A DNA stretch of 20,108 nt from Gammaproteobacteria bacterium (GTDB taxonomy: Bacteria > Pseudomonadota > Gammaproteobacteria > UBA6429 > Thiohalophilaceae): NCBI GenBank assembly GCA_024641445.1, contig JAHEDA010000011.1, positions 1 to 20,108 on the forward strand, read 5' to 3'. The position numbers were made by a program, and so were the translations under genes. Shown one piece after another: positions 1 to 7,200 of the stretch. Every line of letters starts with the position of its first letter. Position 1 is the first letter of the stretch. The notes beneath the pieces are model-generated. The model was not told the origin of the DNA and ran no database searches. It was given only the letters and a program-made list of their open reading frames with translations.

Positions 1-415
1 TGCCGAACTGCTTGGCGAACAGGCCGGTGAGGGCCTGCATCTGGTCGCGGCCGGTAAACAGCGCGAACTTCTTGGGGTCGGTGGCGCGGATCTTGGACAG
101 GCGCTTTTCCATGATGCCGAAGGCCTCATCCCAACTGATGGCCTCGAAGTCAGCAGCCCCACGCTCGGCACCTTCCTTACGCTTCAGCGGTTGGGTCAGG
201 CGGGCGGGGGAATACTGTTTCATGATGCCCGAGGCGCCCTTGGCACAAATCACGCCCTTGTTCAGGGGGTGCTCAGGGTTGCCCTGGATATAGCGGACCT
301 CACCGTCACGCAGAGTGACGCGGATACCACAGCGGCAGGCGCACATATAACAGGTGGTATTCTTGACTTCGATACGCCCTTCAGGCGCCTTGATGGGGTT
401 GTGAACGACAGACAT
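1..415 (-). CDS. soeA: SoeA-like molybdopterin oxidoreductase, N-terminal part (runs off window)
   Basis: This is the first 138 codons of a large molybdopterin-dependent oxidoreductase; the rest lies to the left of the window. The N-terminus carries a [4Fe-4S] motif with Cys22, Cys25, Cys29 and Cys57, i.e. C-x2-C-x3-C-x27-C, the spacing of SoeA and related DMSO-reductase-family catalytic subunits. A conserved stretch follows (GVICAKG around residue 57, then QYSPARLTQPLKR). There is no twin-arginine signal, so the enzyme should be cytoplasmic, as known for SoeABC, which oxidises sulfite directly to sulfate and passes electrons to quinone. The start at 413-415 has a weak ribosome site (AAGG about 7 nt upstream) but a good promoter behind it. 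Its position divergent from qmo-hdr in a locus with aprBA supports the sulfite role. The main alternative is a formate-dehydrogenase-like or polysulfide-reductase-like alpha subunit; the missing C-terminal part and the missing soeB/soeC neighbours prevent a firm choice. Confidence 0.72.
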   Translation of the reverse strand, partial: MSVVHNPIKAPEGRIEVKNTTCYMCACRCGIRVTLRDGEVRYIQGNPEHPLNKGVICAKGASGIMKQYSPARLTQPLKRKEGAERGAADFEAISWDEAFGIMEKRLSKIRATDPKKFALFTGRDQMQALTGLFAKQFG

Positions 416-446
416 AGCTCAGCCTTGGATCTTCGGTGGGGGCGCG

Positions 447-476
447 ATTATAGAGGCCCGGTTATTGGGTAGCCAA
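447..476 (-). promoter_or_regulatory. Sigma-70 type promoter of the soeA-like gene
   Basis: On the minus strand a perfect -10 hexamer TATAAT (plus 447-452) is preceded at 18 bp by TTGGCT (plus 471-476), 4 of 6 matches to the -35 consensus. The predicted transcript start is near 440, giving a short leader of about 25 nt. The call rests on sequence match only. Confidence 0.5.
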
Positions 477-739
477 TCAGGAAAACTAAGTAAATAATTA
501 AATAATTATATACTAAATCTAAACCCTTAAAACCTGTTAAATCTCAAGGAAATACCGAGTATAACGCGCATGGCTGCGCCTAGGATAAAAGCCTAGCACA
601 AGAATAGCTGAGCAATAGACTCAGAAAATAAAGCCCCTTTGCCACACTTATATATACCCCTCAAAAATAAAATACGCTTATGCGCGCTTAGATAAATCTG
701 ACTTGTCTTTATGGACGCTATCGGTCACTGTTACGCGCC

Positions 740-769
740 TTGGGCATATACGGCGCAGGTGCGTGTAAT
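740..769 (+). promoter_or_regulatory. Candidate promoter of the qmo-hdr operon
   Basis: TTGGGC (740-745) and TGTAAT (764-769) are separated by 18 bp; the -10 matches 5 of 6 consensus bases, the -35 only 3 of 6. The leader would be about 160 nt and contain the hairpin at 872-911. The weak -35 would fit an activated promoter. A second candidate with a TAGAAT -10 lies about 70 bp downstream. Confidence 0.3.
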
Positions 770-871
770 CGGTGTACACTCCGGGCAAGAAGGGACGCGT
801 GCACTGTTCGATGCAACGCCTGTCAGCCAATAGAATAAAAAGCACTAACCGGTTTCAAAAAACAAACTCAG

Positions 872-911
872 GGACCTCGTCTCGTACAGTAAGAGCGAGA
901 CTCCTGGGTCC
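872..911 (+). promoter_or_regulatory. Hairpin in the qmoA 5' leader
   Basis: GGACC (872-876) and GTCTCG (879-884) pair with CGAGAC (896-901) and GGTCC (907-911). This gives an 11-bp two-part stem with an asymmetric internal loop and an 11-nt apical loop, ending 25 nt before the qmoA ATG. The 3' arm GGTCC could instead pair with GGACC at 931-935, which overlaps the Shine-Dalgarno GAGGAGG (926-932). The pairing is seen in sequence; a regulatory function is inference. Confidence 0.45.
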
Positions 912-936
912 ATATCCGTTGATTTGAGGAGGACCG

Positions 937-2223
937 ATGGCGGAGATCGTCGCAACCAACCAGACCATTCTCGTAGTGGGTGGGGGTATTAGCGGCATGA
1001 CGGCAGCTCTGGAGGCGGCCGAATGCGGCAAGCAAGTTATCCTGGTAGAGAAGAACCCCACCGTCGGTGGTCGTGTTAGCCAGCTCTATCGTTATTTCCC
1101 AAAACTGTGCCATCCCACCTGTGGTATGGAGATCAACCTCAAGCGTTTGCGTGCAAATAAAAATGTGCGCCTGATGACCATGACCGAGGTGACGGGTGTT
1201 AGTGGTGATGCGGGTAACTACAGCGTCTCACTGAAAATCAATCCACGCTTTGTCAATGAAAATTGCACCACCTGCGGCGCCTGTGGCGAGGCGGTGGATG
1301 TGCAGTTTGACGATGAGCACAACTACGGCCTTGGTCAGCGCAAGGGTGCCTACCTGCCCCATGCGATGGCCTACCCACAGCGTTATGTCATCGACCCACG
1401 CATTATCGGCACGGCGGATGCCGACAAGGCCAAGTCCGCCTGTCCGGTCAATGCCATCGACCTCAATATGAAGGGAGAGAGCGCGAAGCTCACCGTTGGC
1501 GCCATCATCTGGGCCACCGGCTGGCGTCCCTTCGATGCCAACAAGATTCAGCCCTATGGTTACGACCGGATTGCCAACGTCATCACCAGCGTGGAATTCG
1601 AGCGCCTGGCGGACCCGCACGGTCCTACCGGCGGCAAGATCCTGCGGCCCTCCGACAACAAAGAGGCAAAGAATATCGCCTTTATTCAGTGTGCTGGCTC
1701 GCGTGATCGCAATTACCTCAAGCATTGTTCACGTATATGCTGTATGGCCTCACTCAAGCAGTCCACCTATGTGCGAGAGAAGTTTGGTGATGAGGGCAAG
1801 GCCTCGATCTACTACATCGACATTCGCGCTATTGACCGCATTGATGACTTCCATCAGATGGTGAAGAACGATCCTAATGTCACCTTCGTGAAGTCCAAGG
1901 TCGCTCGCATTGATGAAGACAAGAGCACGGGTAATCCGGTGCTGCACGGTGTCAACACCGAGGGTTATCAGCGCTATGCCAACCCGCATGACCTGGTGGT
2001 ACTTGCGGTGGGTATGGAGCCGAGCGTCCCCGTCGGTGACTTTCCGATCAAGGTGACTGTGAACGAGCATGGCTTTATAGAACAAGACGAATCAAACGGC
2101 GCGATCTTCGCTGCCGGTTGCTCATCCGATGCACTGGATGTAAACCGCGCAGTACAGAGTGCTACCGCCAGCGCCCTGCGCGCTATTCAGGTAGTGAATC
2201 GCGCAGCCGGGATGGAGGGTTAA
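937..2223 (+). CDS. qmoA: QmoA, HdrA-like flavoprotein of the Qmo complex
   Basis: A 428-residue cytoplasmic flavoprotein related to HdrA. It is one of two FAD subunits that link AprBA to the quinone pool; in sulfur oxidisers electrons would flow from AprBA toward quinone. Visible motifs are the dinucleotide fold GGGISG at 15-20 with the acidic end of the second strand (VEKN, 37-40), CHPTCGME at 58-64, a CTTCGAC cluster (Cys110, 113, 116) with Cys169-Pro as a possible fourth ligand, and the HdrA signature QCAGSRD at 251-257 followed by Cys264, Cys268 and Cys269. A C-terminal FAD segment (AAGCSSDALDVNRA) closes the fold. The length agrees with known QmoA. The start has an excellent ribosome site, GAGGAGG at 926-932. 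It is the first gene of a four-gene operon; qmoB starts 3 nt after its stop. The only realistic alternative is a generic HdrA paralogue, which the QmoB neighbour makes unlikely. Confidence 0.93.
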   Translation: MAEIVATNQTILVVGGGISGMTAALEAAECGKQVILVEKNPTVGGRVSQLYRYFPKLCHPTCGMEINLKRLRANKNVRLMTMTEVTGVSGDAGNYSVSLKINPRFVNENCTTCGACGEAVDVQFDDEHNYGLGQRKGAYLPHAMAYPQRYVIDPRIIGTADADKAKSACPVNAIDLNMKGESAKLTVGAIIWATGWRPFDANKIQPYGYDRIANVITSVEFERLADPHGPTGGKILRPSDNKEAKNIAFIQCAGSRDRNYLKHCSRICCMASLKQSTYVREKFGDEGKASIYYIDIRAIDRIDDFHQMVKNDPNVTFVKSKVARIDEDKSTGNPVLHGVNTEGYQRYANPHDLVVLAVGMEPSVPVGDFPIKVTVNEHGFIEQDESNGAIFAAGCSSDALDVNRAVQSATASALRAIQVVNRAAGMEG

Positions 2224-2226
2224 ATC

Positions 2227-4431
2227 GTGGCAGACGTAAAGATTGGAGCATACATCTGTAAGGGTTGCGGAATCGGCGACCGTCTGGATACCAAGCAATT
2301 GGCCCAGGTGGCAACGCGTGATGCCAAGGCCCATGTCGTGCGTGAGCATGACTTTCTGTGTAACGCCGATGGCGTGAAGATGATCCAGAACGATATCGAT
2401 AGCGAGGGTGTGAACCGCGTTGCGATCTGTGCCTGTTCACGTCGCGCCAAGACCGAGGCCTTCCGCTTCGAGGGCGTGGCCATGACCCGTGCGAATCTGC
2501 GAGAGGGTGTGATCTGGGTCCGCCCTGCTACCGATGAGGCGCAGGAGACGACTCAGGAGATGGCCGACGACTATATACGCATGGCCGTGACCGAGACCAA
2601 GTTCATGACCCTGCCCCAGGGTAGTGAAAAGGCGACCTATAACCGTCACATTCTGGTGGTCGGTGGTGGCATCTCTGGCATGACAGCGGCGGTGGAGGCT
2701 GCCAAGACTGGTTACCCCGTGATCCTGATCGAAAAGACGGGAACACTCGGTGGTAGTGCTGGCAAGGCGTGGAGGCGCATCCCACAGAAGGCGCCCTATG
2801 CCAATCCGGAAGATACCGGTGTGGCAGCGCTTATCAAGGCGATTGAAGGCAACAGCCAGATCAAGGTCCACCTCAATTCCACCCTGACCAAGACCTCGGG
2901 TGCGCCCGGTCGTTTCGCCGTGGACATCACTACCGAGAGTGGCTCCACCACGACCGAGAACGTTGGCGCCATCATTCAGGCCTCGGGTTATACCGAGTAC
3001 GATGCCAGCAAGCTAACTGAGTTTAGCTATGGCAAGGCCAAGAATGTGGTGACCCAGGCCGAGCTCGATGCCATGGCCAAGGCCGCCAATGGCGCGCCGC
3101 TCAAGAACAAAGATGGTAAAGAGATCAAGAGCGTCGCCTTTGTACAGTGTGCGGGGCAGCGTTCCACCAAGGAAGGCCACCTGAACTACTGTTCCGGTCA
3201 CTGCTGTCTGGATTCCGTCAAGCAGGCCATGTACTTCAAGGATGCCAATCCTGCTATCGACACCAACATTATTTATACCGATCTGCGCACCCCTGGTGCC
3301 GGTGGTGAGGACTTCTATCGTTCCGGTCAGAACAAGGGTGTGACCTTCACCAAGGGTCAAGTCAACGAGGTCACCACTGACGGTACCGTCAAGTTCAAGG
3401 ATTTAATCCTGAATGAAGATACCGAAGAGAAGGCCGACCTCGTGGTGTTGGCCACCGGTATGGTGCCGAACTCCGGCGTCGATATCGAGGTGGTGAAACA
3501 GGACGAACCCGGTCAGTGGAAGAGCAACAATGAGTCTGTGCTGAACCTGGACTATCGTCAGGGCAAGGACATTCCGTTGTTGAAGCAGGGCTTTAATGAT
3601 TCACACTTTATCTGTTTCCCCTATGAGACCCGCCGCACCGGTATCTATACCTGTGGCCCCGTGCGTCGTCCCATGGATATGGAACAGGCGATGGAAGACG
3701 CCACAGGTGCCGCACTCAAGGCCATTCAGGCGGTCGAAAATGCCGGTCAGGGTCGCGCCGCACACCCACGTTCGGGTGACCTGTCCTTCCCCAGCTTCCG
3801 TCGTGAAGGTTGTACCCAGTGTAAACGTTGTACGGTAGAGTGCCCCTTCGGCGCCATCGACGAAGACGAACAACGCTTCCCGGTCTTCAACGAGGCACGT
3901 TGCCGCCGTTGCGGTACCTGTATGGGTGCCTGCCCGGTGCGAGTTATCTCCTTCGAGAACTACTCGGTGGATACCGTTGGTCAGCAGTTGAAGAACATCG
4001 ATATCCCGGACGAGTTCTCCGAAAAGCCGCGTATCCTGGTTCTTGCCTGTGAGAACGATGCCTACCCGGCACTCGATATGGCCGCCATGCGCAAGATCGA
4101 ATACAGCGCCTTTGCCCGCGTGATTCCGGTACGTTGCCTCGGTTCAGTCAATACCATCTGGCTCACCGATGCACTCAACAGCGGTTATGACGGTGTGGTG
4201 CTGATGGGTTGCCAGAAGGGTGACAACTATCAGTGTCACTTTGTGAAGGGTTCCGAGATGGCGCACTACCGCATGAGCAAGGTGAACGACACACTCACCA
4301 CACTCAATCTGGAGACCGAACGCGTGGCAACTTATGAAGTGGCGATCACCGATATTGAGCGTGCGCCGCAATTGATCAATGACATGGCCGCGACCGTTGA
4401 AAAGGTCGGCATGAGCCCATTCAAGTTCTAG
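2227..4431 (+). CDS. qmoB: QmoB, HdrA/MvhD-type flavo-iron-sulfur protein
   Basis: A 734-residue subunit of the Qmo complex. The N-terminal section holds cysteines typical of HdrA (Cys11, 14, 45, 68, 70). The FAD fold starts with GGGISG at 146-151, followed by the HdrA signature QCAG (307-310) with Cys322, Cys326 and Cys327. A two-cluster ferredoxin insert is intact: Cys529, 532, 535, 539 and Cys559, 562, 565, 569. The last about 130 residues form an MvhD-like domain with Cys608, 637, 662 and 670. This HdrA-ferredoxin-MvhD order is the QmoB architecture. The start is GTG, chosen because GGAGGG at 2213-2218 sits inside the 3' end of qmoA at the right distance; only 3 nt separate the genes, suggesting translational coupling. 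It probably relays electrons between QmoA and the HdrC/HdrB pair encoded next. Confidence 0.93.
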   Translation: MADVKIGAYICKGCGIGDRLDTKQLAQVATRDAKAHVVREHDFLCNADGVKMIQNDIDSEGVNRVAICACSRRAKTEAFRFEGVAMTRANLREGVIWVRPATDEAQETTQEMADDYIRMAVTETKFMTLPQGSEKATYNRHILVVGGGISGMTAAVEAAKTGYPVILIEKTGTLGGSAGKAWRRIPQKAPYANPEDTGVAALIKAIEGNSQIKVHLNSTLTKTSGAPGRFAVDITTESGSTTTENVGAIIQASGYTEYDASKLTEFSYGKAKNVVTQAELDAMAKAANGAPLKNKDGKEIKSVAFVQCAGQRSTKEGHLNYCSGHCCLDSVKQAMYFKDANPAIDTNIIYTDLRTPGAGGEDFYRSGQNKGVTFTKGQVNEVTTDGTVKFKDLILNEDTEEKADLVVLATGMVPNSGVDIEVVKQDEPGQWKSNNESVLNLDYRQGKDIPLLKQGFNDSHFICFPYETRRTGIYTCGPVRRPMDMEQAMEDATGAALKAIQAVENAGQGRAAHPRSGDLSFPSFRREGCTQCKRCTVECPFGAIDEDEQRFPVFNEARCRRCGTCMGACPVRVISFENYSVDTVGQQLKNIDIPDEFSEKPRILVLACENDAYPALDMAAMRKIEYSAFARVIPVRCLGSVNTIWLTDALNSGYDGVVLMGCQKGDNYQCHFVKGSEMAHYRMSKVNDTLTTLNLETERVATYEVAITDIERAPQLINDMAATVEKVGMSPFKF

Positions 4432-4437
4432 GAGTCG

Positions 4438-5058
4438 ATGATGAGCGCAAATACCGCAGTAGTCGAACGTTACCGCAACAGCTTCCTCAAGGAAGTCGAG
4501 GCGAACGTGGAAGAAGGTCAATGGGTGAAGATGTGTATGCAGTGTGGTGTCTGTTCCGGCTCCTGCCCACTCGGCCCGGCCTGGGATCACCCGCCGCAGG
4601 AAATCTTTATGATGATCCGTGCAGGCAAGCGTGATGAGGTGCTCACCTCCAGTTCTATGTGGATGTGTACCTCCTGTTACAACTGTATCGTGCGTTGCCC
4701 ACGTGAGTTGCCAATCACTCACATCATGCACGGTTTAGCCAATTATGCTCACCGTCTTGGTATTGCCCCCAAGAATCAGCCCACGCGTAAATTCGCCAAG
4801 CTGTTTTGGGACAACCTCAGCAAGAAGGGGCGCGTTAACGAATTGAAGCTCGGCATCGCGCTGTACTTCATGAACGGTCTCGTCAGCGGTATCAAGACTG
4901 CACTGAAGATGGCGCCACTCGGCATCAATATGGTGAAGACCAAGCGCATGAGCCCGATGGAGTACTTCGGTGGCCACGGCATCAAGGATACCAAGGGCCT
5001 GCACGCCATTCTGAAGAAGGCGCGTGAGATCGAAGCCGCCAAGATGCAGAAATTTTAG
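4438..5058 (+). CDS. hdrC: HdrC-like two-cluster ferredoxin subunit (soluble counterpart of the QmoC N-terminus)
   Basis: A 206-residue protein with two complete [4Fe-4S] motifs, Cys33, 36, 39, 43 and Cys77, 80, 83, 87, each ending in Cys-Pro: the heterodisulfide reductase subunit C pattern. In classical Qmo the same domain is fused to a haem b membrane domain (HdrE-like) to make QmoC. Here no run of hydrophobic residues long enough for a membrane helix is present, so the protein looks soluble. It follows qmoB by 6 nt and precedes hdrB by 17 nt. Two ATG codons are in tandem (4438, 4441); GGAG at 4431-4434 lies only 3 nt from the first and 6 nt from the second, so 4441 may be the true start. 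The C-terminal 100 residues are basic and carry no motif I recognise. Confidence 0.9.
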   Translation: MMSANTAVVERYRNSFLKEVEANVEEGQWVKMCMQCGVCSGSCPLGPAWDHPPQEIFMMIRAGKRDEVLTSSSMWMCTSCYNCIVRCPRELPITHIMHGLANYAHRLGIAPKNQPTRKFAKLFWDNLSKKGRVNELKLGIALYFMNGLVSGIKTALKMAPLGINMVKTKRMSPMEYFGGHGIKDTKGLHAILKKAREIEAAKMQKF

Positions 5059-5075
5059 GATTGAGGTGAATTAAC

Positions 5076-5975
5076 ATGGCGAAAAAAGAATATTCGTTTT
5101 ACCCCGGTTGTTCATCGCAGAAGGCTGCATCCGGTTCCAATTACCAGGTCTCAGTCGACAGCATGTGTGACGTGCTGGATATCCAGCTCAATACCATCCC
5201 AGACTGGAACTGCTGTTCTGCCTCTATCGGTTATGCCGAGGGCGGTGAGTTGCCACGCCTGGCACTCTCAGCGCGTAACATGGCCCTGTCCGAACAGCAC
5301 AATGCCGGGCAGGACATCGTCGCCACCTGTGCGGCATGCTGGCTGGCTACACGTGAGACCAAAGACCGTTTGCTGCATAGCGAACACCTGATGAAAGAGA
5401 CCAACGAGGCCTTGGCCGCCGCTGGTCTTAATGTCAAGGCCAATCAAAATGTGCGTCACATGGTCGAGGTTCTGATCGAAGACTTTGGTTATGACGCATT
5501 GGGCAAGCACGTCAAAAAGCCACTGGAAGGGATCAAGATCGCCGGATACGTCGGTTGTCAGACCAATCGTCCGTTCGGTATTCAGGGTGAGTCGTTCGAG
5601 AATCCCAAGTACCTCGATAAGCTGGTAGAGACCATGGGTGCCGAGCCGGTGGAAAACTACCAGAAGAAGGTCTCATGCTGTGGTGGTGCGCTGGCCTTCT
5701 CCGAGCCTGAAAAATCTCAGGCCTTGATCAAGGACATTATTGAAGCCGCTTACGACGGTGGCGCCGACATGATCGTGACACCCTGCCCTGTCTGTCAGAT
5801 GAACGTCGAGGTCTATCAGGACCAGATCAACTCTAAGTACAAGACCAAGTTCAAAATGCCAGTGGTGTATTACTCCACCCTGATGTCGGTGGCCTATGGT
5901 AAAGACTTCAAGCAATCCGGTCTCGACGGGCAGGTGATTGCCCCGAACAAGCTGAACGCGATCGCCAAAAAGTAA
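5076..5975 (+). CDS. hdrB: HdrB-like protein with two CCG domains
   Basis: A 299-residue subunit with two complete cysteine-rich CCG modules. The first is Cys12, Cys46-Cys47, Cys85 and Cys88; the second is Cys161, Cys201-Cys202, Cys237 and Cys240. In the archaeal HdrB family such modules bind non-cubane [4Fe-4S] clusters that perform disulfide or other two-electron chemistry. All ligand positions are present, so the clusters should form. The start has GAGGTGA at 5063-5069. It is the last gene of the qmoAB-hdrCB operon, ended by a GNRA-loop terminator 23 nt after the stop codon. With HdrC it probably replaces QmoC as electron exit, as reported for Gram-positive sulfate reducers; the final acceptor is not evident from the window. 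Confidence 0.9.
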   Translation: MAKKEYSFYPGCSSQKAASGSNYQVSVDSMCDVLDIQLNTIPDWNCCSASIGYAEGGELPRLALSARNMALSEQHNAGQDIVATCAACWLATRETKDRLLHSEHLMKETNEALAAAGLNVKANQNVRHMVEVLIEDFGYDALGKHVKKPLEGIKIAGYVGCQTNRPFGIQGESFENPKYLDKLVETMGAEPVENYQKKVSCCGGALAFSEPEKSQALIKDIIEAAYDGGADMIVTPCPVCQMNVEVYQDQINSKYKTKFKMPVVYYSTLMSVAYGKDFKQSGLDGQVIAPNKLNAIAKK

Positions 5976-5998
5976 TCCAGCGAGTTTGCTTGATGTAC

Positions 5999-6024
5999 AA
6001 AGCCCCCGAAAGGGGGCTTTTTTT
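5999..6024 (+). terminator. Rho-independent terminator of qmoAB-hdrCB
   Basis: AAAGCCCCC (5999-6007) pairs perfectly with GGGGGCTTT (6012-6020) around a GAAA tetraloop, and seven T residues span 6018-6024. It lies 23 nt after the hdrB stop. Confidence 0.93.
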
Positions 6025-6169
6025 ATACTTTTTGACGACAAAACTCAGGCGCCCATCTTGGCAATTTGCCTGTTTCGCCCAGATATCCGAATAAACCCTG
6101 GTAATGTTTCGTTCTGACAGACTGATATGGTCTAAAATTAGGGACACGATAAAAACAATATAAGAGTTT

Positions 6170-6175
6170 TATAAT
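6170..6175 (+). promoter_or_regulatory. Candidate -10 element for the PstS-like gene
   Basis: A perfect TATAAT lies 37 nt upstream of the chosen ATG in a very AT-rich stretch (6145-6200). No good -35 hexamer is found at 16-18 bp, so either an activator helps or the match is fortuitous. Confidence 0.3.
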
Positions 6176-6212
6176 TTAATTATTGAGTATTAATTTAAAA
6201 CTGGAGGTTGAG

Positions 6213-7130
6213 ATGAGTATCTATCGATGTCTATTCAGTGCCGTATTGGGGATCTGCTTTAGCACATACAGTCTGGTGGTGCTGGCGGCGGACCCGGCCA
6301 ATACTCTGCTCTGGGAAGGTTGTGGTATCAGCAAGAAGGCCTTCATGGCCGAGCTGGCCAAGGGCTTTGAGAAGAAGACCCACATTCACGTCGATCTGCG
6401 CGGTGGTGGTGCGACCAAGGGAATACGAGATGCCACGAATGGCAGTATCAATATCGGCGGCGCCTGCCGAGCCGCGATGGAGGATAACCCACTCGAGCGC
6501 GGTGCCTATCAGGTCCCGGTTGCCTGGGATGCACTCGCCGTGATCGTGAACAAGAGCAACCCGGTTGAGAGTATTAGCTTTGATCAACTGCAGGGTCTTT
6601 TCCTTGGTCATTATAAAAACTGGAAGGAGCTGGGCGGTCGTAATGAGCCGATAGAAGTCTATATTCGCCAGGGTAAGGTCTCTGGTGTTGGTCGTACCCT
6701 GCGCGCACTGGTGTTTGCAGACTTCGATCAGGAGTTCAAGTCCAAGTACGTCATGAAGGAGTCAGGCCCTCTGGAGCAGGGTATTGAGAAAAATCCCCTC
6801 GGCATTGGTGTGACCGGTATCAGCAGTGCCAAGCGACGCAACGTGAAAATCCTCAAGCTGGAGGGTAAGGAACCTACATTTGAAAATATCAAAAACGGTG
6901 ATTACATGCTTTATCGCCCGCTCTACCTCGTCACCATCGGTGACAAGGCCGACCCCAGGGTGAAGCAATTCATCACCTATGCCCTGAGTCGCGAGGGAAT
7001 GGATATTATCCGCAAGGCCGGTACTGTCCCTTATTCCGAGGCCATGGGGCTGGTGATGAAACAGGTGCAACAGTGGGAGCGTGCCAATAATCGCGGCCTG
7101 TTCCGCAAGGAGTCCGTCGCTAATAAGTAG
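6213..7130 (+). CDS. Secreted PstS-like substrate-binding protein
   Basis: A 305-residue periplasmic protein of the phosphate-binding (PBP-like) fold. Residues 1-26 form a signal peptide with a hydrophobic core and an ALA-like cleavage context just before ADPAN. The ligand loop RGGGATKGI at 63-71 and SGVGRT around 157-162 occupy the places of the glycine-rich and SGT loops of PstS but differ from them, so the ligand may not be phosphate. Two cysteines (Cys37 and Cys85) flank the first lobe and could form a disulfide. The frame extends upstream to a TTG at 6183, but GGAGG at 6203-6207 and the signal peptide fix the start at 6213. There are no permease or ATPase genes beside it, so it is an orphan binding protein. 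Its place between qmo-hdr and aprBA hints at an oxyanion or sulfur-compound ligand, which is inference. Confidence 0.8.
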   Translation: MSIYRCLFSAVLGICFSTYSLVVLAADPANTLLWEGCGISKKAFMAELAKGFEKKTHIHVDLRGGGATKGIRDATNGSINIGGACRAAMEDNPLERGAYQVPVAWDALAVIVNKSNPVESISFDQLQGLFLGHYKNWKELGGRNEPIEVYIRQGKVSGVGRTLRALVFADFDQEFKSKYVMKESGPLEQGIEKNPLGIGVTGISSAKRRNVKILKLEGKEPTFENIKNGDYMLYRPLYLVTIGDKADPRVKQFITYALSREGMDIIRKAGTVPYSEAMGLVMKQVQQWERANNRGLFRKESVANK

Positions 7131-7153
7131 AATCTTCCTTGTTAGGTGAAGGC

Positions 7154-7183
7154 AAAAAAAGGGGCTGCAAGGGCCCTTTTTTT
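7154..7183. terminator. Bidirectional terminator between convergent genes
   Basis: AAAAAAAGGG (7154-7163) pairs with CCCTTTTTTT (7174-7183), 10 bp with a 10-nt interior that can pair a little more. Both strands end in seven T residues, so it can stop the PstS-like gene (+) and the cysteine-cluster gene (-). Confidence 0.88.
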
Positions 7184-7200
7184 GTTAGTAAAAACGTGCG

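Larger units (their letters stand above)
416..936. other. Divergent intergenic region between soeA-like gene and qmoA
   Basis: About 520 bp separate the two divergent starts, and I see no convincing gene in them. The stretch 480-545 and parts of 620-720 are very AT-rich. Two small hairpins lie side by side: GCGCA/TGCGC (566-570 with 575-579) and CTAGG/CCTAG (about 581-597), neither followed by a T run. The soeA-side promoter is at 447-476, a qmo-side candidate promoter at 740-769, and a second weaker candidate has TAGAAT at about 834-839. The AT-rich block could bind a nucleoid protein or hold regulator sites, but no known operator was recognised. Confidence 0.5.

Noticed and set aside
1228..1725. 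A 165-codon minus-strand open frame inside qmoA, with similar ones inside qmoB and aprA.
   Set aside because: All are antisense to genes with complete cofactor motifs and carry no recognisable features.
6183..6212. A TTG start giving the PstS-like protein ten extra residues.
   Set aside because: GGAGG at 6203-6207 and the signal peptide both fit the ATG at 6213; the extra residues would precede a normal signal sequence.
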